Below are positions 43,548 to 51,221 of a stretch of DNA of 64,000 bases, piece after piece. Positions within the stretch are counted from its first letter, which is position 1. Every line of letters starts with the position of its first letter. The notes beneath the pieces are model-generated. The model searched no databases. It was not told the origin of the DNA and saw only the letters and a list, made by a program, of their open reading frames with translations. The DNA lies in NCBI GenBank assembly GCA_048270225.1, contig JBLWTG010000001.1:124001-188000 (forward strand), read 5' to 3'. Origin of the DNA: Allopusillimonas sp048270225 (GTDB taxonomy: Bacteria; Pseudomonadota; Gammaproteobacteria; Burkholderiales; Burkholderiaceae_B). The position numbers and the translations under genes are program-made.

Positions 43548-44854
43548 TGGATGAAATCACATTAGGCCTGACGGGACTTGGTGTCGTCGTTTTGCTGTTG
43601 ATGTTGCGCCTGCCGGTTGGCGCAGCGCTCGGCGGCGTGGCGTTCGGCGGAATCTGGCTGCTGGCAGGCCCTCGCGCAGCCTGGGGAACCCTGGCCCAGA
43701 TTCCCTACGAGTTCACGGCTCACTGGACACTCAGCTCAATCCCCATGTTTTTGCTGATGGGCTACGTGGCCTATTATTCGAAGATTACGGAAAGCCTGTT
43801 CCGAGCTGCACAGCTTTGGATGGGGCGTCTGCCAGGCGGGCTGGGGATTGCCTCGGTTTCAGGTGCGGCCGGTTTTGCCGCGGTAACGGGATCCAGTCTG
43901 GCTGCCGCCGCAGCCATGGGGCGAATTGCCGTGCCGGAGATGATGCGCCTGGGGTATGCGCCGGGATTTGCAGCGGGCATTGTTGCAGCGGCAGGAACCA
44001 TAGGTTCCATGATTCCGCCCAGCATTTTTATGATTGTGTATGGCGTTTTTGCGGAAGTCTCGATAGGCCAGTTGTTTATTGCTGGCGTCGTTCCGGGCAT
44101 CCTGACCGCTGTTTTCTACTCGATTGTCATTGTTCTTCGCGTGAAGATCACCCCCAGTCTGGCTCCAGCTCTGAACGAAAAGCCGTCCTGGTCTCTGCGC
44201 TTGCACGCGCTGCTGGATGTCTGGCCATTCTTGCTGCTGGTCATTGGCGTGTTTGGCGGCTTGTTTTCCGGTGTGTTCACGCCGACAGAGGCAGGAGCTG
44301 TTGGTGCTGCCCTGGCATTTCTAATCGCCTGGCTAAAGGGGGCGCTGACCAGGAGCGTTGTGCGTCAGGCCGTTGTTGAAACAATCCGGGGTACCTCGTC
44401 CATCTTCTTTATCGCCATCGGTGCAGCCCTGCTGACACGCTTTCTGTCCATGACAGGGGTGCCGGATTTTCTGTCTGAGCTGATTACCAGCATGCAGGTC
44501 GGTCCATTCGTCCTCATGCTTGCGATCGCCGTGCTGTATCTTTTTCTTGGCATGTTCCTGGACCCCCTTGGCTGTATGCTGCTGACGCTGCCGATTGTGC
44601 TTCCGATACTGGAGGCGCAGCACTTTAACCTGATCTGGTTCGGTATTCTGCTGGTGAAGTTCCTGGAAATCGGCCTGATCACGCCACCGGTTGGGCTGAA
44701 CGTATTCGTGATCAAGGAAATCGTCGGGAGAAAGGTCACGCTCGCGCAGATATTTTCAGGCGTGACCTGGTTTATTTTTTCGGACGCGATCCTGTTGGTG
44801 ATCTTGATTTCTTTTCCTGCCGTCACGCTGTTTTTGCCGCATTTTGTGAAGTAG
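43547..44854 (+). CDS. dctM: TRAP transporter large membrane subunit, DctM family
   Basis: 435 residues from the ATG at 43547. About twelve membrane helices with the DctM motifs GFAAVTGSSLAAAAAMGRIAVPEMMRLGYAPGFAAGIVAAAGTIGSMIPPSIFMIVYG and ITPPVGLNVFVIKEI. It is last on the long plus-strand run beginning at about 29.9 kb. It ends 45 bases from the convergent dioxygenase gene; a GC-rich CGCGG/CCGCG dyad (44865-44880) may mark the end of transcription but lacks a T tract. Confidence 0.92.
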   Translation: MDEITLGLTGLGVVVLLLMLRLPVGAALGGVAFGGIWLLAGPRAAWGTLAQIPYEFTAHWTLSSIPMFLLMGYVAYYSKITESLFRAAQLWMGRLPGGLGIASVSGAAGFAAVTGSSLAAAAAMGRIAVPEMMRLGYAPGFAAGIVAAAGTIGSMIPPSIFMIVYGVFAEVSIGQLFIAGVVPGILTAVFYSIVIVLRVKITPSLAPALNEKPSWSLRLHALLDVWPFLLLVIGVFGGLFSGVFTPTEAGAVGAALAFLIAWLKGALTRSVVRQAVVETIRGTSSIFFIAIGAALLTRFLSMTGVPDFLSELITSMQVGPFVLMLAIAVLYLFLGMFLDPLGCMLLTLPIVLPILEAQHFNLIWFGILLVKFLEIGLITPPVGLNVFVIKEIVGRKVTLAQIFSGVTWFIFSDAILLVILISFPAVTLFLPHFVK

Positions 44855-44899
44855 CTGCGGATGCGCGGTGGGTGCCGCGAGAAGCCGGGGCGCCGTTCC

Positions 44900-45724
44900 T
44901 CAATAAGGACGGTCCCCCTTGAGCGTAATGCGGTACATGGCACGGAGAAATCCGTGGTAGTCGTTGACCGGGTTGTGCATGGCGCAGCGGTTGTCCCAGA
45001 ATGCAATGGCGTGGGGCGTCCAGGCAAAGCGGCAGGTGAATTCGGGCTTGACCTGGTGCCTGAACAGAAACTCCAGCAGCGGTGCGCTTTCCTCATCGGA
45101 CATGCCTTTGATGCCTGCCGTGTGTGCGATGTTCACATAGAGGCTTTTGCGGCCGGTTTCGGGATGCGTGCGCACGACAGGGTGCTCGGCCACATAGTCC
45201 TGCTGCGGTTCGCTCCTGCCGTCGGTCCTGATGCGGTCTTCGCGCGTGCGCGAGACATCGGCCTTGGCAGATGTGCTGATGCCGATCAGACCATCGAGCA
45301 TTTTTTTCATGGTGTCGGACAGCGCTTCGTACGCCAGTTGCTGGTTCGCGAACAGCGTATCGCCGCCGTACGGGGGAACCTCGCGCGACAGCAGCATGGA
45401 CCCCATTGGTGGTTCCTGGAGATAGGTGGTGTCCGAATGCCATATGCCGCCGAAATTGACCTTCTCGGTTTCCAGCTTCTTTACCTCAATGATTTGCGGA
45501 AAGTTTTCGATGCCCTTGACGAAAGGGTATTCGATAGGCTCTCCCATTGCGCTGGCAAAGTCGAGAAAACACTGGGGTGAAATATCCTGATTCCGAAGAA
45601 AGATCACCTGATGATCCAGCAGGGCCTGGCGCACGGCCCGGGCCTGATCGGCGTCGAGCGGAGAAGACAGGTCTATGCCGGATAGCTCGGCGCCCAATGC
45701 GCCCGCGATTTTTCTTGTTTCCAT
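44900..45724 (-). CDS. TauD/TfdA-family 2-oxoglutarate-dependent dioxygenase
   Basis: 274 residues; TGGAG 6 bases upstream. Fe(II) ligands are His96-x-Asp98 (FGGIWHSDTTY) and His250 (CAMHNPVND). Arg261 or Arg265 (LRAMYRITLKGD) would bind the 2-oxoglutarate carboxylate. The N terminus LGAELSGIDLSSPLD fits the family. Members hydroxylate taurine, 2,4-D, alkylsulfates and similar molecules, releasing a small product. Same direction as the IclR gene upstream, and probably controlled by it along with the TRAP importer. Confidence 0.9.
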   Translation of the reverse strand: METRKIAGALGAELSGIDLSSPLDADQARAVRQALLDHQVIFLRNQDISPQCFLDFASAMGEPIEYPFVKGIENFPQIIEVKKLETEKVNFGGIWHSDTTYLQEPPMGSMLLSREVPPYGGDTLFANQQLAYEALSDTMKKMLDGLIGISTSAKADVSRTREDRIRTDGRSEPQQDYVAEHPVVRTHPETGRKSLYVNIAHTAGIKGMSDEESAPLLEFLFRHQVKPEFTCRFAWTPHAIAFWDNRCAMHNPVNDYHGFLRAMYRITLKGDRPY

Positions 45725-45848
45725 GTGAACTCCAGTCTGTGTGTGCGCTGCGTCCGGTGCTTCAGGAATGGTGCCTGTCTGTTATTCGTCGAAAGTAGAA
45801 TGCGCAGTCAGTGGATGCGATCCTGAGCACACTTGTGATGCGGGTGCG

Positions 45849-46586
45849 TCAGGGCTTGAGGCTGGCCGTGGTCGATAGCAGCAGCTGCGCTGTACGGTCG
45901 GCGTTTTGCTCCATGCGTTGTCGCGGGCCCGCTACGGCGACGCCCAGCGTCATGGCGCCAAAGGCCAGGGGCGCGGCGATCGCCATCACGTCTTCCACGT
46001 TCTCGCCCCGGGTAATGGTGTAGCCGCGCTGGCGGCTTTCATCCAGATCGGCCTGAAGGCGTTGCGTATCCGTAATGGTGTGCGGTGTGGCATGCGCCAG
46101 GGTGTGGGTTGCCAGCCAGGCCTGGCGCTGTTCGTCTGGCGACCAGGCCAGCATGACTTTGCCGATGGAGCTCGAATGCAGCGGCTTGAAGTCGCCCACT
46201 CGCGATGAGTAGCGTATGGTTTGCCCGCTTTCAACCACCAGCAGATAGAGCACACGATCATCCTGACGCGTGCCCAGGATGACGGTTTCATTGGTGGCGT
46301 CGCGCAGCGCCATCAGGGCGGGCTGGCAGCGGGTGGCAATGGGGTCGTTGGCATTGATCTCGCTTGCGGTATCCCAGAGCCAGCGTGTCGGGTAAGACTC
46401 GCGGTTCGACAGGAAATACAGCAGCCCGTACTGCTCAAGCGAACGGATCACGCTGTGGCAGGTTGACATGGGAATGCCGGCCATGTGAGAGATTTCGGAC
46501 AAAGAAAGCGGCCGCTTGGCCCTGCGGAAGGCTTCCAGCACGTCAAAAGGGCGCAGTGCGGAACGGCTCAGGGTAGTAGTTGTCAT
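45849..46586 (-). CDS. IclR-family transcriptional regulator
   Basis: 245 residues. HTH at about 8-70 (SALRPFDVLEAFRRAKRPLSLSEISHMAGIPMSTCHSVIRSLEQYG) and effector domain from about 85, with PLHSSSIGKVMLAWSPDEQ and TITRGENVEDVMAIAAPLAFGAMTLGVAVAGP. It is divergent from the second TRAP importer across a 273-base AT-rich gap containing symmetric TTC-N8-GAA elements, which are candidate operators. Confidence 0.92.
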   Translation of the reverse strand: MTTTTLSRSALRPFDVLEAFRRAKRPLSLSEISHMAGIPMSTCHSVIRSLEQYGLLYFLSNRESYPTRWLWDTASEINANDPIATRCQPALMALRDATNETVILGTRQDDRVLYLLVVESGQTIRYSSRVGDFKPLHSSSIGKVMLAWSPDEQRQAWLATHTLAHATPHTITDTQRLQADLDESRQRGYTITRGENVEDVMAIAAPLAFGAMTLGVAVAGPRQRMEQNADRTAQLLLSTTASLKP

Positions 46587-46623
46587 GGCTGAATGGCGCT
46601 GTAAAGGTAAACAATCAATCGCA

Positions 46624-46676
46624 TTAAATTCGTTATTTAGAATTAAATATAGTATAAATTCAATATAAAGAATTTA
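46624..46676. promoter_or_regulatory. Two tandem TTC-N8-GAA palindromes, IclR operator candidates
   Basis: TAAATTC (46655-46661) and GAATTTA (46670-46676) are perfect arms with an 8-base spacer. A near-identical element (TAAATTC 46625-46631, GAATTAA 46640-46646) lies with its centre exactly 30 bases away. IclR-family repressors usually bind paired palindromes of this type. The elements are 38 to 90 bases before the IclR start, and so can serve both divergent promoters. Confidence 0.5.
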
Positions 46677-46801
46677 ATCCGGGCATGTCAAGCAGTCTGC
46701 ACGGGCTGACGCGAGCATTAGACACTCAGGTGTTGCTGTCTTCGGCAGACGGTCGTCAAGAACATTGCGCAAATAAAAATTCTGAAGGTAAAATAAAAAC
46801 A

Positions 46802-46825
46802 TATAATAATTCCGTATTTAGAAAA
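46802..46825 (+). promoter_or_regulatory. -10 element plus third TTC-N8-GAA site before the second TRAP operon
   Basis: TATAAT at 46802-46807 lies 52 bases before the receptor start. Overlapping its end, AATTC (46808-46812), an 8-base spacer and GAAAA (46821-46825) repeat the pattern and spacing of the two IclR operator candidates near 46650, including an almost identical spacer (CGTATTTA against GTTATTTA). A -35 is not obvious. Confidence 0.4.
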
Positions 46826-46859
46826 ATAGTACGAAAAAATCATAAAATTGGAGACAAGC

Positions 46860-47876
46860 ATGGATGCGAGCAAAAAGCTGTTTGCTGTATTTGGGGTCGC
46901 TGCCGGGCTGGGGATATGTCTGGCAACGCCTGCGCTGGCCAAGCCGGTTACCCTGAAACTGGCCCATCAGTGGCCGCAGGCAGAATCGGATTACGTGATC
47001 GCCACGGCCATCAAGTTCGCCAAGGAAGTCGAAAAGCGCAGCAATGGCGATATCAAGATCCAGTTTTTCCCCGCTGAATCGCTGGTCAAGGCCAGCAATA
47101 CGCATACGGCCCTGAAAAACGGCGCCGTGGATCTTGCCATTTATCCCTACATCTATGCAGCGGGCGCCATCCCCGAGATGAACCTGGTGCTGATGCCGGG
47201 CGTATGGAAATCCCATGATGATGTTTTCAATTTCCGCACCTCAGCGCCGTGGCAGAAAATAGAAGCCAAGGCGGAGGCATATGGATTCAAGACACTGAGC
47301 TGGATACAGATTTCCGGCGGCGTGGCATCGACCAAGAAACCTGTCGTGTCGTCGGCGGATGTGGCTGGCGAGAAGGTGCGCGCGGCGGGCAAGTACATGT
47401 CGTATGCTCTGCAGCAGGCAAAGGCCAGCACGGTGTCCATGCCGTCTTCAGAAAACTACAGCGCCATGCAGATGGGCCTGCTGGATGCAGTGTGGACGTC
47501 GTCCAGTTCTTTTGGCGCCTATCGGCTTTATGAGGTCAGCAAGTTTTACGTTTCGCCGGAAAAATACAGCATCTACTACACCATTGATCCCATCGCGATC
47601 AGCATGAAGACCTGGAACAAACTGACGCCGGAGCAGCAGAAGATACTGTCCGAGGTGGGCAAGAGCCTTGAACAGTCGGCCCTGGAGGGCGCGAAAGCCG
47701 AAGATGCCCGTGTTGCGAAGCTGTTTGCGGATAACGGCGTGCAAGTCCGGCAGATGTCGCTGGATGACTGGAACCAGTGGCATGCGCTGTTCGAGAAATA
47801 TGCGTTTCCCAAGTTCAAGGAAGATAACCCGTCCGATGCCGCCTTGCTGGACGAAATGCTCGCCTTGTACAAGTAA
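46860..47876 (+). CDS. dctP: TRAP transporter periplasmic receptor, DctP family
   Basis: 338 residues from the ATG at 46860 (TTGGAGACAAGC upstream). Signal peptide 1-27 (AAGLGICLATPALA). TLKLAHQWPQAESDYVIATAIKFAKEVEKRSNGDIKIQFFPAESLV is typical DctP, as is VAGEKVRAAGKYMSYALQQAKASTVSMPSSENYSAMQMGLLDAVWTS. It is distinct from the receptor at 41844, so it takes a different acid. The small-subunit gene starts at the next base after its stop. Confidence 0.92.
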   Translation: MDASKKLFAVFGVAAGLGICLATPALAKPVTLKLAHQWPQAESDYVIATAIKFAKEVEKRSNGDIKIQFFPAESLVKASNTHTALKNGAVDLAIYPYIYAAGAIPEMNLVLMPGVWKSHDDVFNFRTSAPWQKIEAKAEAYGFKTLSWIQISGGVASTKKPVVSSADVAGEKVRAAGKYMSYALQQAKASTVSMPSSENYSAMQMGLLDAVWTSSSSFGAYRLYEVSKFYVSPEKYSIYYTIDPIAISMKTWNKLTPEQQKILSEVGKSLEQSALEGAKAEDARVAKLFADNGVQVRQMSLDDWNQWHALFEKYAFPKFKEDNPSDAALLDEMLALYK

Positions 47877-48398
47877 ATGGGTGTGCGCAGCGCAGGCGAT
47901 ACGCGCCGGGGCTTTTTCGGCAGGCTGGTGGATATTTCCGGCATCTCTGTGGGTGTCGCCACCTTCCTGATCGGCGTGCTGGTGGCTTATGACGTCATTG
48001 CGCGAAGCTGGTTCCGCATGACGAATTCCTGGATATCCGAAGTCACCGTCTATCTGATGGGCTATATCGCTTTCATGGGCGCGGCCTATGCCCTCAGGGA
48101 GGGCGCTCACGTGAGTGTCGACATGCTGGTGCAGAAGCTGTCGCCGCGTCCGCGCGCCATTGTGGTTGCAGTCGCCGACCTGTGCATGGTGATCATCGTT
48201 TTGACATTGGCCTGGCTCAGTTTTCAGTTTTTTCTGGAAGCCTGGACCAGCAATGAAGTGTCCGACACGATTTTCTCCGTCAGGATGTGGATCCCGTATC
48301 TGTCGTTTTTTGTCGGTATGGCCTGGCTGTTGCTGGTGCTGATCGTTCAGCTCGTCGGGAAGCGCAGCCGGCCAGCACGAGACGGGGACAATCCATGA
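47877..48398 (+). CDS. dctQ: TRAP transporter small membrane subunit, DctQ family
   Basis: 173 residues, starting directly after the receptor stop codon. Four membrane helices: ISVGVATFLIGVLVAYDVIAR, the WISEVTVYLMGYIAFMGAAYAL pair typical for DctQ, AIVVAVADLCMVIIVLTLAWLSF, and IPYLSFFVGMAWLLLVLIVQL. Ends in a basic tail; its stop overlaps the start of the large subunit. Confidence 0.9.
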   Translation: MGVRSAGDTRRGFFGRLVDISGISVGVATFLIGVLVAYDVIARSWFRMTNSWISEVTVYLMGYIAFMGAAYALREGAHVSVDMLVQKLSPRPRAIVVAVADLCMVIIVLTLAWLSFQFFLEAWTSNEVSDTIFSVRMWIPYLSFFVGMAWLLLVLIVQLVGKRSRPARDGDNP

Positions 48399-49705
48399 TG
48401 GAGTTGTGGATAGGGCTGGCAATGTTTGTTGCGCTGCTGGGCGCCTTGCTGATCGGCATTCCCGTTGCGTTTGCCCTGATCGCCGTCGGGCTGGGCTCGC
48501 TCACCATCCTGGGCGGCGGGATTGATGCGCTTGGACTGGTCGCACCCACCCTGTGGTCGTCTGTTGCCAGTTTTACGCTGACTGCTGTGCCGCTGTTCAT
48601 TCTGATGGGCGCGATCATCTCGGCATCGGGAATGGGGGCGCGTCTTTATGCTTCGCTGGCGACCTTGATGCATGGCGTTCCGGGCGGCCTGACGGTGGCC
48701 ACCACGCTGGCCTGCACGATCATGGCTGCCGTATCCGGCTCGAGTGTGGCGACCGCCGGTGCCATTGGACGATTCTCCGTGCTGGAGATGCGCCGCTTCG
48801 GCTACAGGGATGAAACCGCCTGTGGGGCGGTTGCTGCGGGCGGAACGCTAGGCATTTTGATTCCACCCAGTATCCCGCTGATTGTCTACGGCATCATTGC
48901 CCAGGAATCCATTGGCGCGCTGTTTATCGCGGGCATTGTTCCAGGCATTCTCATGGCGCTTGGTTTCGTGGTCTATCAGGTATGGAATGCCACGCGCGAG
49001 ATGAAGCGCCGTCCTGACGCGGGGCCGGAACGGGTCACGCTGCGACAGCGCCTGACGGCCCTGAAGCATATCGTGCCCGTGGCCATTCTTATCTGGATCA
49101 TCCTGGGCACGATTTATCAGGGCATAGCCACGCCTACCGAAGCTGCGGCGCTCGGGGTGATCGCCAGCCTGCTGTTGTCGGCGGTGGTTTATCGGGAGCT
49201 TTCCTGGGCGAAGATGATCTTGATCTGTCGCGAATCGGCCAAGGGCAGTGTCATGGTGCTGATGATCATCGCCGGCGCCATGCTTTTTGGCTATGCAATG
49301 ACGACCAGCAACGTGGCGCCGACGCTGTCGCGTATCGTGGCTGAGCTCGACGTGCCGCCGTGGGTTGCCTTCATCACCATCAATCTGCTGCTGATTTTTC
49401 TGGGCTGCTTCATGGAGACGCTGTCCATTATTGTGATTACCGCGCCCATACTCATTCCCATTATTCTGGCGCTGGGTTGGGATCCGGTCTGGTTCGGCAT
49501 TATCATGGTCATCAATATGGAGATGGCGCTGATCACACCGCCCGTAGGTCTGAACCTGTTTGTGGTCCAGGGCGTGGTCGAGGATGTGCCGCTGTCGAGG
49601 ATTATTGCCGGCACCATGCCTTATGTACTGATCATGGCGATCGTGCTGGTGATGGTGGGCGTAGTCCCGGAGCTGGCGACATACCTGCCCCATCATCTTA
49701 AGTAA
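48395..49705 (+). CDS. dctM: TRAP transporter large membrane subunit, DctM family
   Basis: 436 residues from the ATG at 48395 (a second ATG follows at 48398). DctM motifs are VATTLACTIMAAVSGSSVATAGAIGRFSVLEMRRFGY, AAGGTLGILIPPSIPLIVYG, PTEAAALGVIASLLLSAVVYRE and ITPPVGLNLFVVQGV. Completes the second TRAP system. The ketopantoate-reductase-like gene follows after 70 bases and may share the transcript. Confidence 0.92.
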   Translation: MMELWIGLAMFVALLGALLIGIPVAFALIAVGLGSLTILGGGIDALGLVAPTLWSSVASFTLTAVPLFILMGAIISASGMGARLYASLATLMHGVPGGLTVATTLACTIMAAVSGSSVATAGAIGRFSVLEMRRFGYRDETACGAVAAGGTLGILIPPSIPLIVYGIIAQESIGALFIAGIVPGILMALGFVVYQVWNATREMKRRPDAGPERVTLRQRLTALKHIVPVAILIWIILGTIYQGIATPTEAAALGVIASLLLSAVVYRELSWAKMILICRESAKGSVMVLMIIAGAMLFGYAMTTSNVAPTLSRIVAELDVPPWVAFITINLLLIFLGCFMETLSIIVITAPILIPIILALGWDPVWFGIIMVINMEMALITPPVGLNLFVVQGVVEDVPLSRIIAGTMPYVLIMAIVLVMVGVVPELATYLPHHLK

Positions 49706-49775
49706 TACTGCGTGCCGATGATGCCTGCATGACCGGTACGCGCGAGACTATGTTTTTGCAGATAAAAGGAGTGTC

Positions 49776-50705
49776 ATGGCCAAGGTAGCGATTGTGGGTT
49801 GCGGTGCAATGGGTTCGGTTTATGCAGGCCTGATGGCGTCGGCCGGTCATGAGGTGCATGCCATTACCTTGTGGCCTGATCATGTGGCGGCGATCCGTGA
49901 AAAAGGCCTGCACGTAACAGGAAAGAGTGGAGACAGAACGGTCCCGCTGGCCAGCGCATCGACTACTACGGACGGGATTGGCCATTGCGATCTGGTGATT
50001 ATTGCCACCAAGGCCTTCGATGTCGAGTCCGCGTCCAGGGCGGCCTTGCCGCTGGTGGGCCCGCGCACCGTGATCCAGACCATACAGAACGGTGTGGGGT
50101 CGCCGGAGCGGGCGGCAGAGATATTGCCCGTCGATCAGATGGCGGTGGGCGTGGTCGGCGGCTATGGCGCATCAGTACCCGAGCCGGGCCATGTGCACCA
50201 CAACGGGCTTGAGGTGACCTGGTTCGGCAAGTACGCCCATGTCCCGGATGATTTGTTCGAGGGGGCTGCTCAGGTGTGGCGCAGCTCGGGCTTTGACGTG
50301 CAGCTTCACGACGATGTCAAAAGCATGGTGTGGAAAAAACTCATCATGAATGTGGCGTACTCAGGTACCTCCTGCGTAACCGGGCTGACGATAGGCCAGA
50401 TCATCGCCAATCCGCATGCCTGGAAGGTTGCGCGGGGTTGTTCGGAAGAGGCGGTGGCGGTGTCCAAGGCATTGGGCGTGGAATTGGGACTGCCGGATCC
50501 CATCGAGCATGTCAGGCATCTGGGCGGCAGGATTCCCAATGCCAAGCCTTCCATGTTGCTGGACGCGCAGGCCGGACGGCATGGCGAGATCGATGCCATC
50601 AATGGCGCCATCAGCCGGCTGGGTGCCGAGCTGGGCGTACCGACACCGGTCAATGATGTGGTGGTGGGGCTGGTTCGGGCCAGGGAAAGTTTGCTGGCGA
50701 GCTAG
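49776..50705 (+). CDS. Ketopantoate reductase-like (ApbA/PanE) oxidoreductase
   Basis: 309 residues; AAAGGAGTGTC before the ATG. NADPH motif VGCGAMG at 7-13, VIQTIQNGVGSPE near 108, the catalytic Lys region MVWKKLIMNVAYSG near 185, and KPSMLLDAQAGRHGEIDAINGAI near 250 (substrate and conserved Glu). Position behind a TRAP operon makes it more likely a catabolic 2-oxo/2-hydroxyacid reductase than the pantothenate enzyme, though the sequence alone cannot decide. Confidence 0.85.
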   Translation: MAKVAIVGCGAMGSVYAGLMASAGHEVHAITLWPDHVAAIREKGLHVTGKSGDRTVPLASASTTTDGIGHCDLVIIATKAFDVESASRAALPLVGPRTVIQTIQNGVGSPERAAEILPVDQMAVGVVGGYGASVPEPGHVHHNGLEVTWFGKYAHVPDDLFEGAAQVWRSSGFDVQLHDDVKSMVWKKLIMNVAYSGTSCVTGLTIGQIIANPHAWKVARGCSEEAVAVSKALGVELGLPDPIEHVRHLGGRIPNAKPSMLLDAQAGRHGEIDAINGAISRLGAELGVPTPVNDVVVGLVRARESLLAS

Positions 50706-50765
50706 CCGATTGCCGCGAGTGCCTTTTTCGGGTGGGGGGAAGCGGCTCGTATACGATACTGCGTG

Positions 50766-51188
50766 TTATTCACGGGAATGGTGAGAGCTAGGCAGGGTGC
50801 CAGACCGAAAGGCGGTTGCGTCGATTTCTACCAGCCATTCGGGATTTGCGAGGGCCTGAACCACAAGTGCCGTGGAGGCAGGGCGGTGGTCGCCCAAATA
50901 AGTCGCCCTGACTTCGCTGGCCTGTTTCAATGCAGCTGAGTCGGTGACATAGGTGGTGATTTTGCTCAGATCGGAAACGTCCATGCCTGCTTCGTGCAAC
51001 AACGTTGCGATATTCTTCCACACGGTTTCAATTTGGCCTTCTAGTCCCTCGGCCAGCTTCCCATCTGGTTGAATGCCGACTTGACCGGAAATATGCAGCA
51101 AGCGCCCGGCTCCGTCATTGCATACTGCGTGACTATATGCACCCAAAGGTGCTGCCATACTTTTCGGATTGAGTGTTTTGCCTACCAT
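50766..51188 (-). CDS. Rid-family protein lacking the catalytic Arg105
   Basis: 140 residues; AAGGAG 9 bases upstream. Rid fold: SMAAPLGAYSHAV, LLHISGQVGIQPDGKLAEGLEGQIETVWKNIATLL, DLSKITTYVTD. RidA-type enamine/imine deaminases have PARS/T with an arginine near position 105; this protein reads HRPASTALVV, placing Ser105 there. It therefore probably belongs to another Rid subgroup whose activity is not established. Last gene of the diiron-Bug-GGT-Rid unit, 33 bases after the gamma-glutamyltransferase. Confidence 0.87.
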   Translation of the reverse strand: MVGKTLNPKSMAAPLGAYSHAVCNDGAGRLLHISGQVGIQPDGKLAEGLEGQIETVWKNIATLLHEAGMDVSDLSKITTYVTDSAALKQASEVRATYLGDHRPASTALVVQALANPEWLVEIDATAFRSGTLPSSHHSRE

Positions 51189-51221
51189 GCAATGACTCCT
51201 TGATGGTTGTTCAAAATGACT

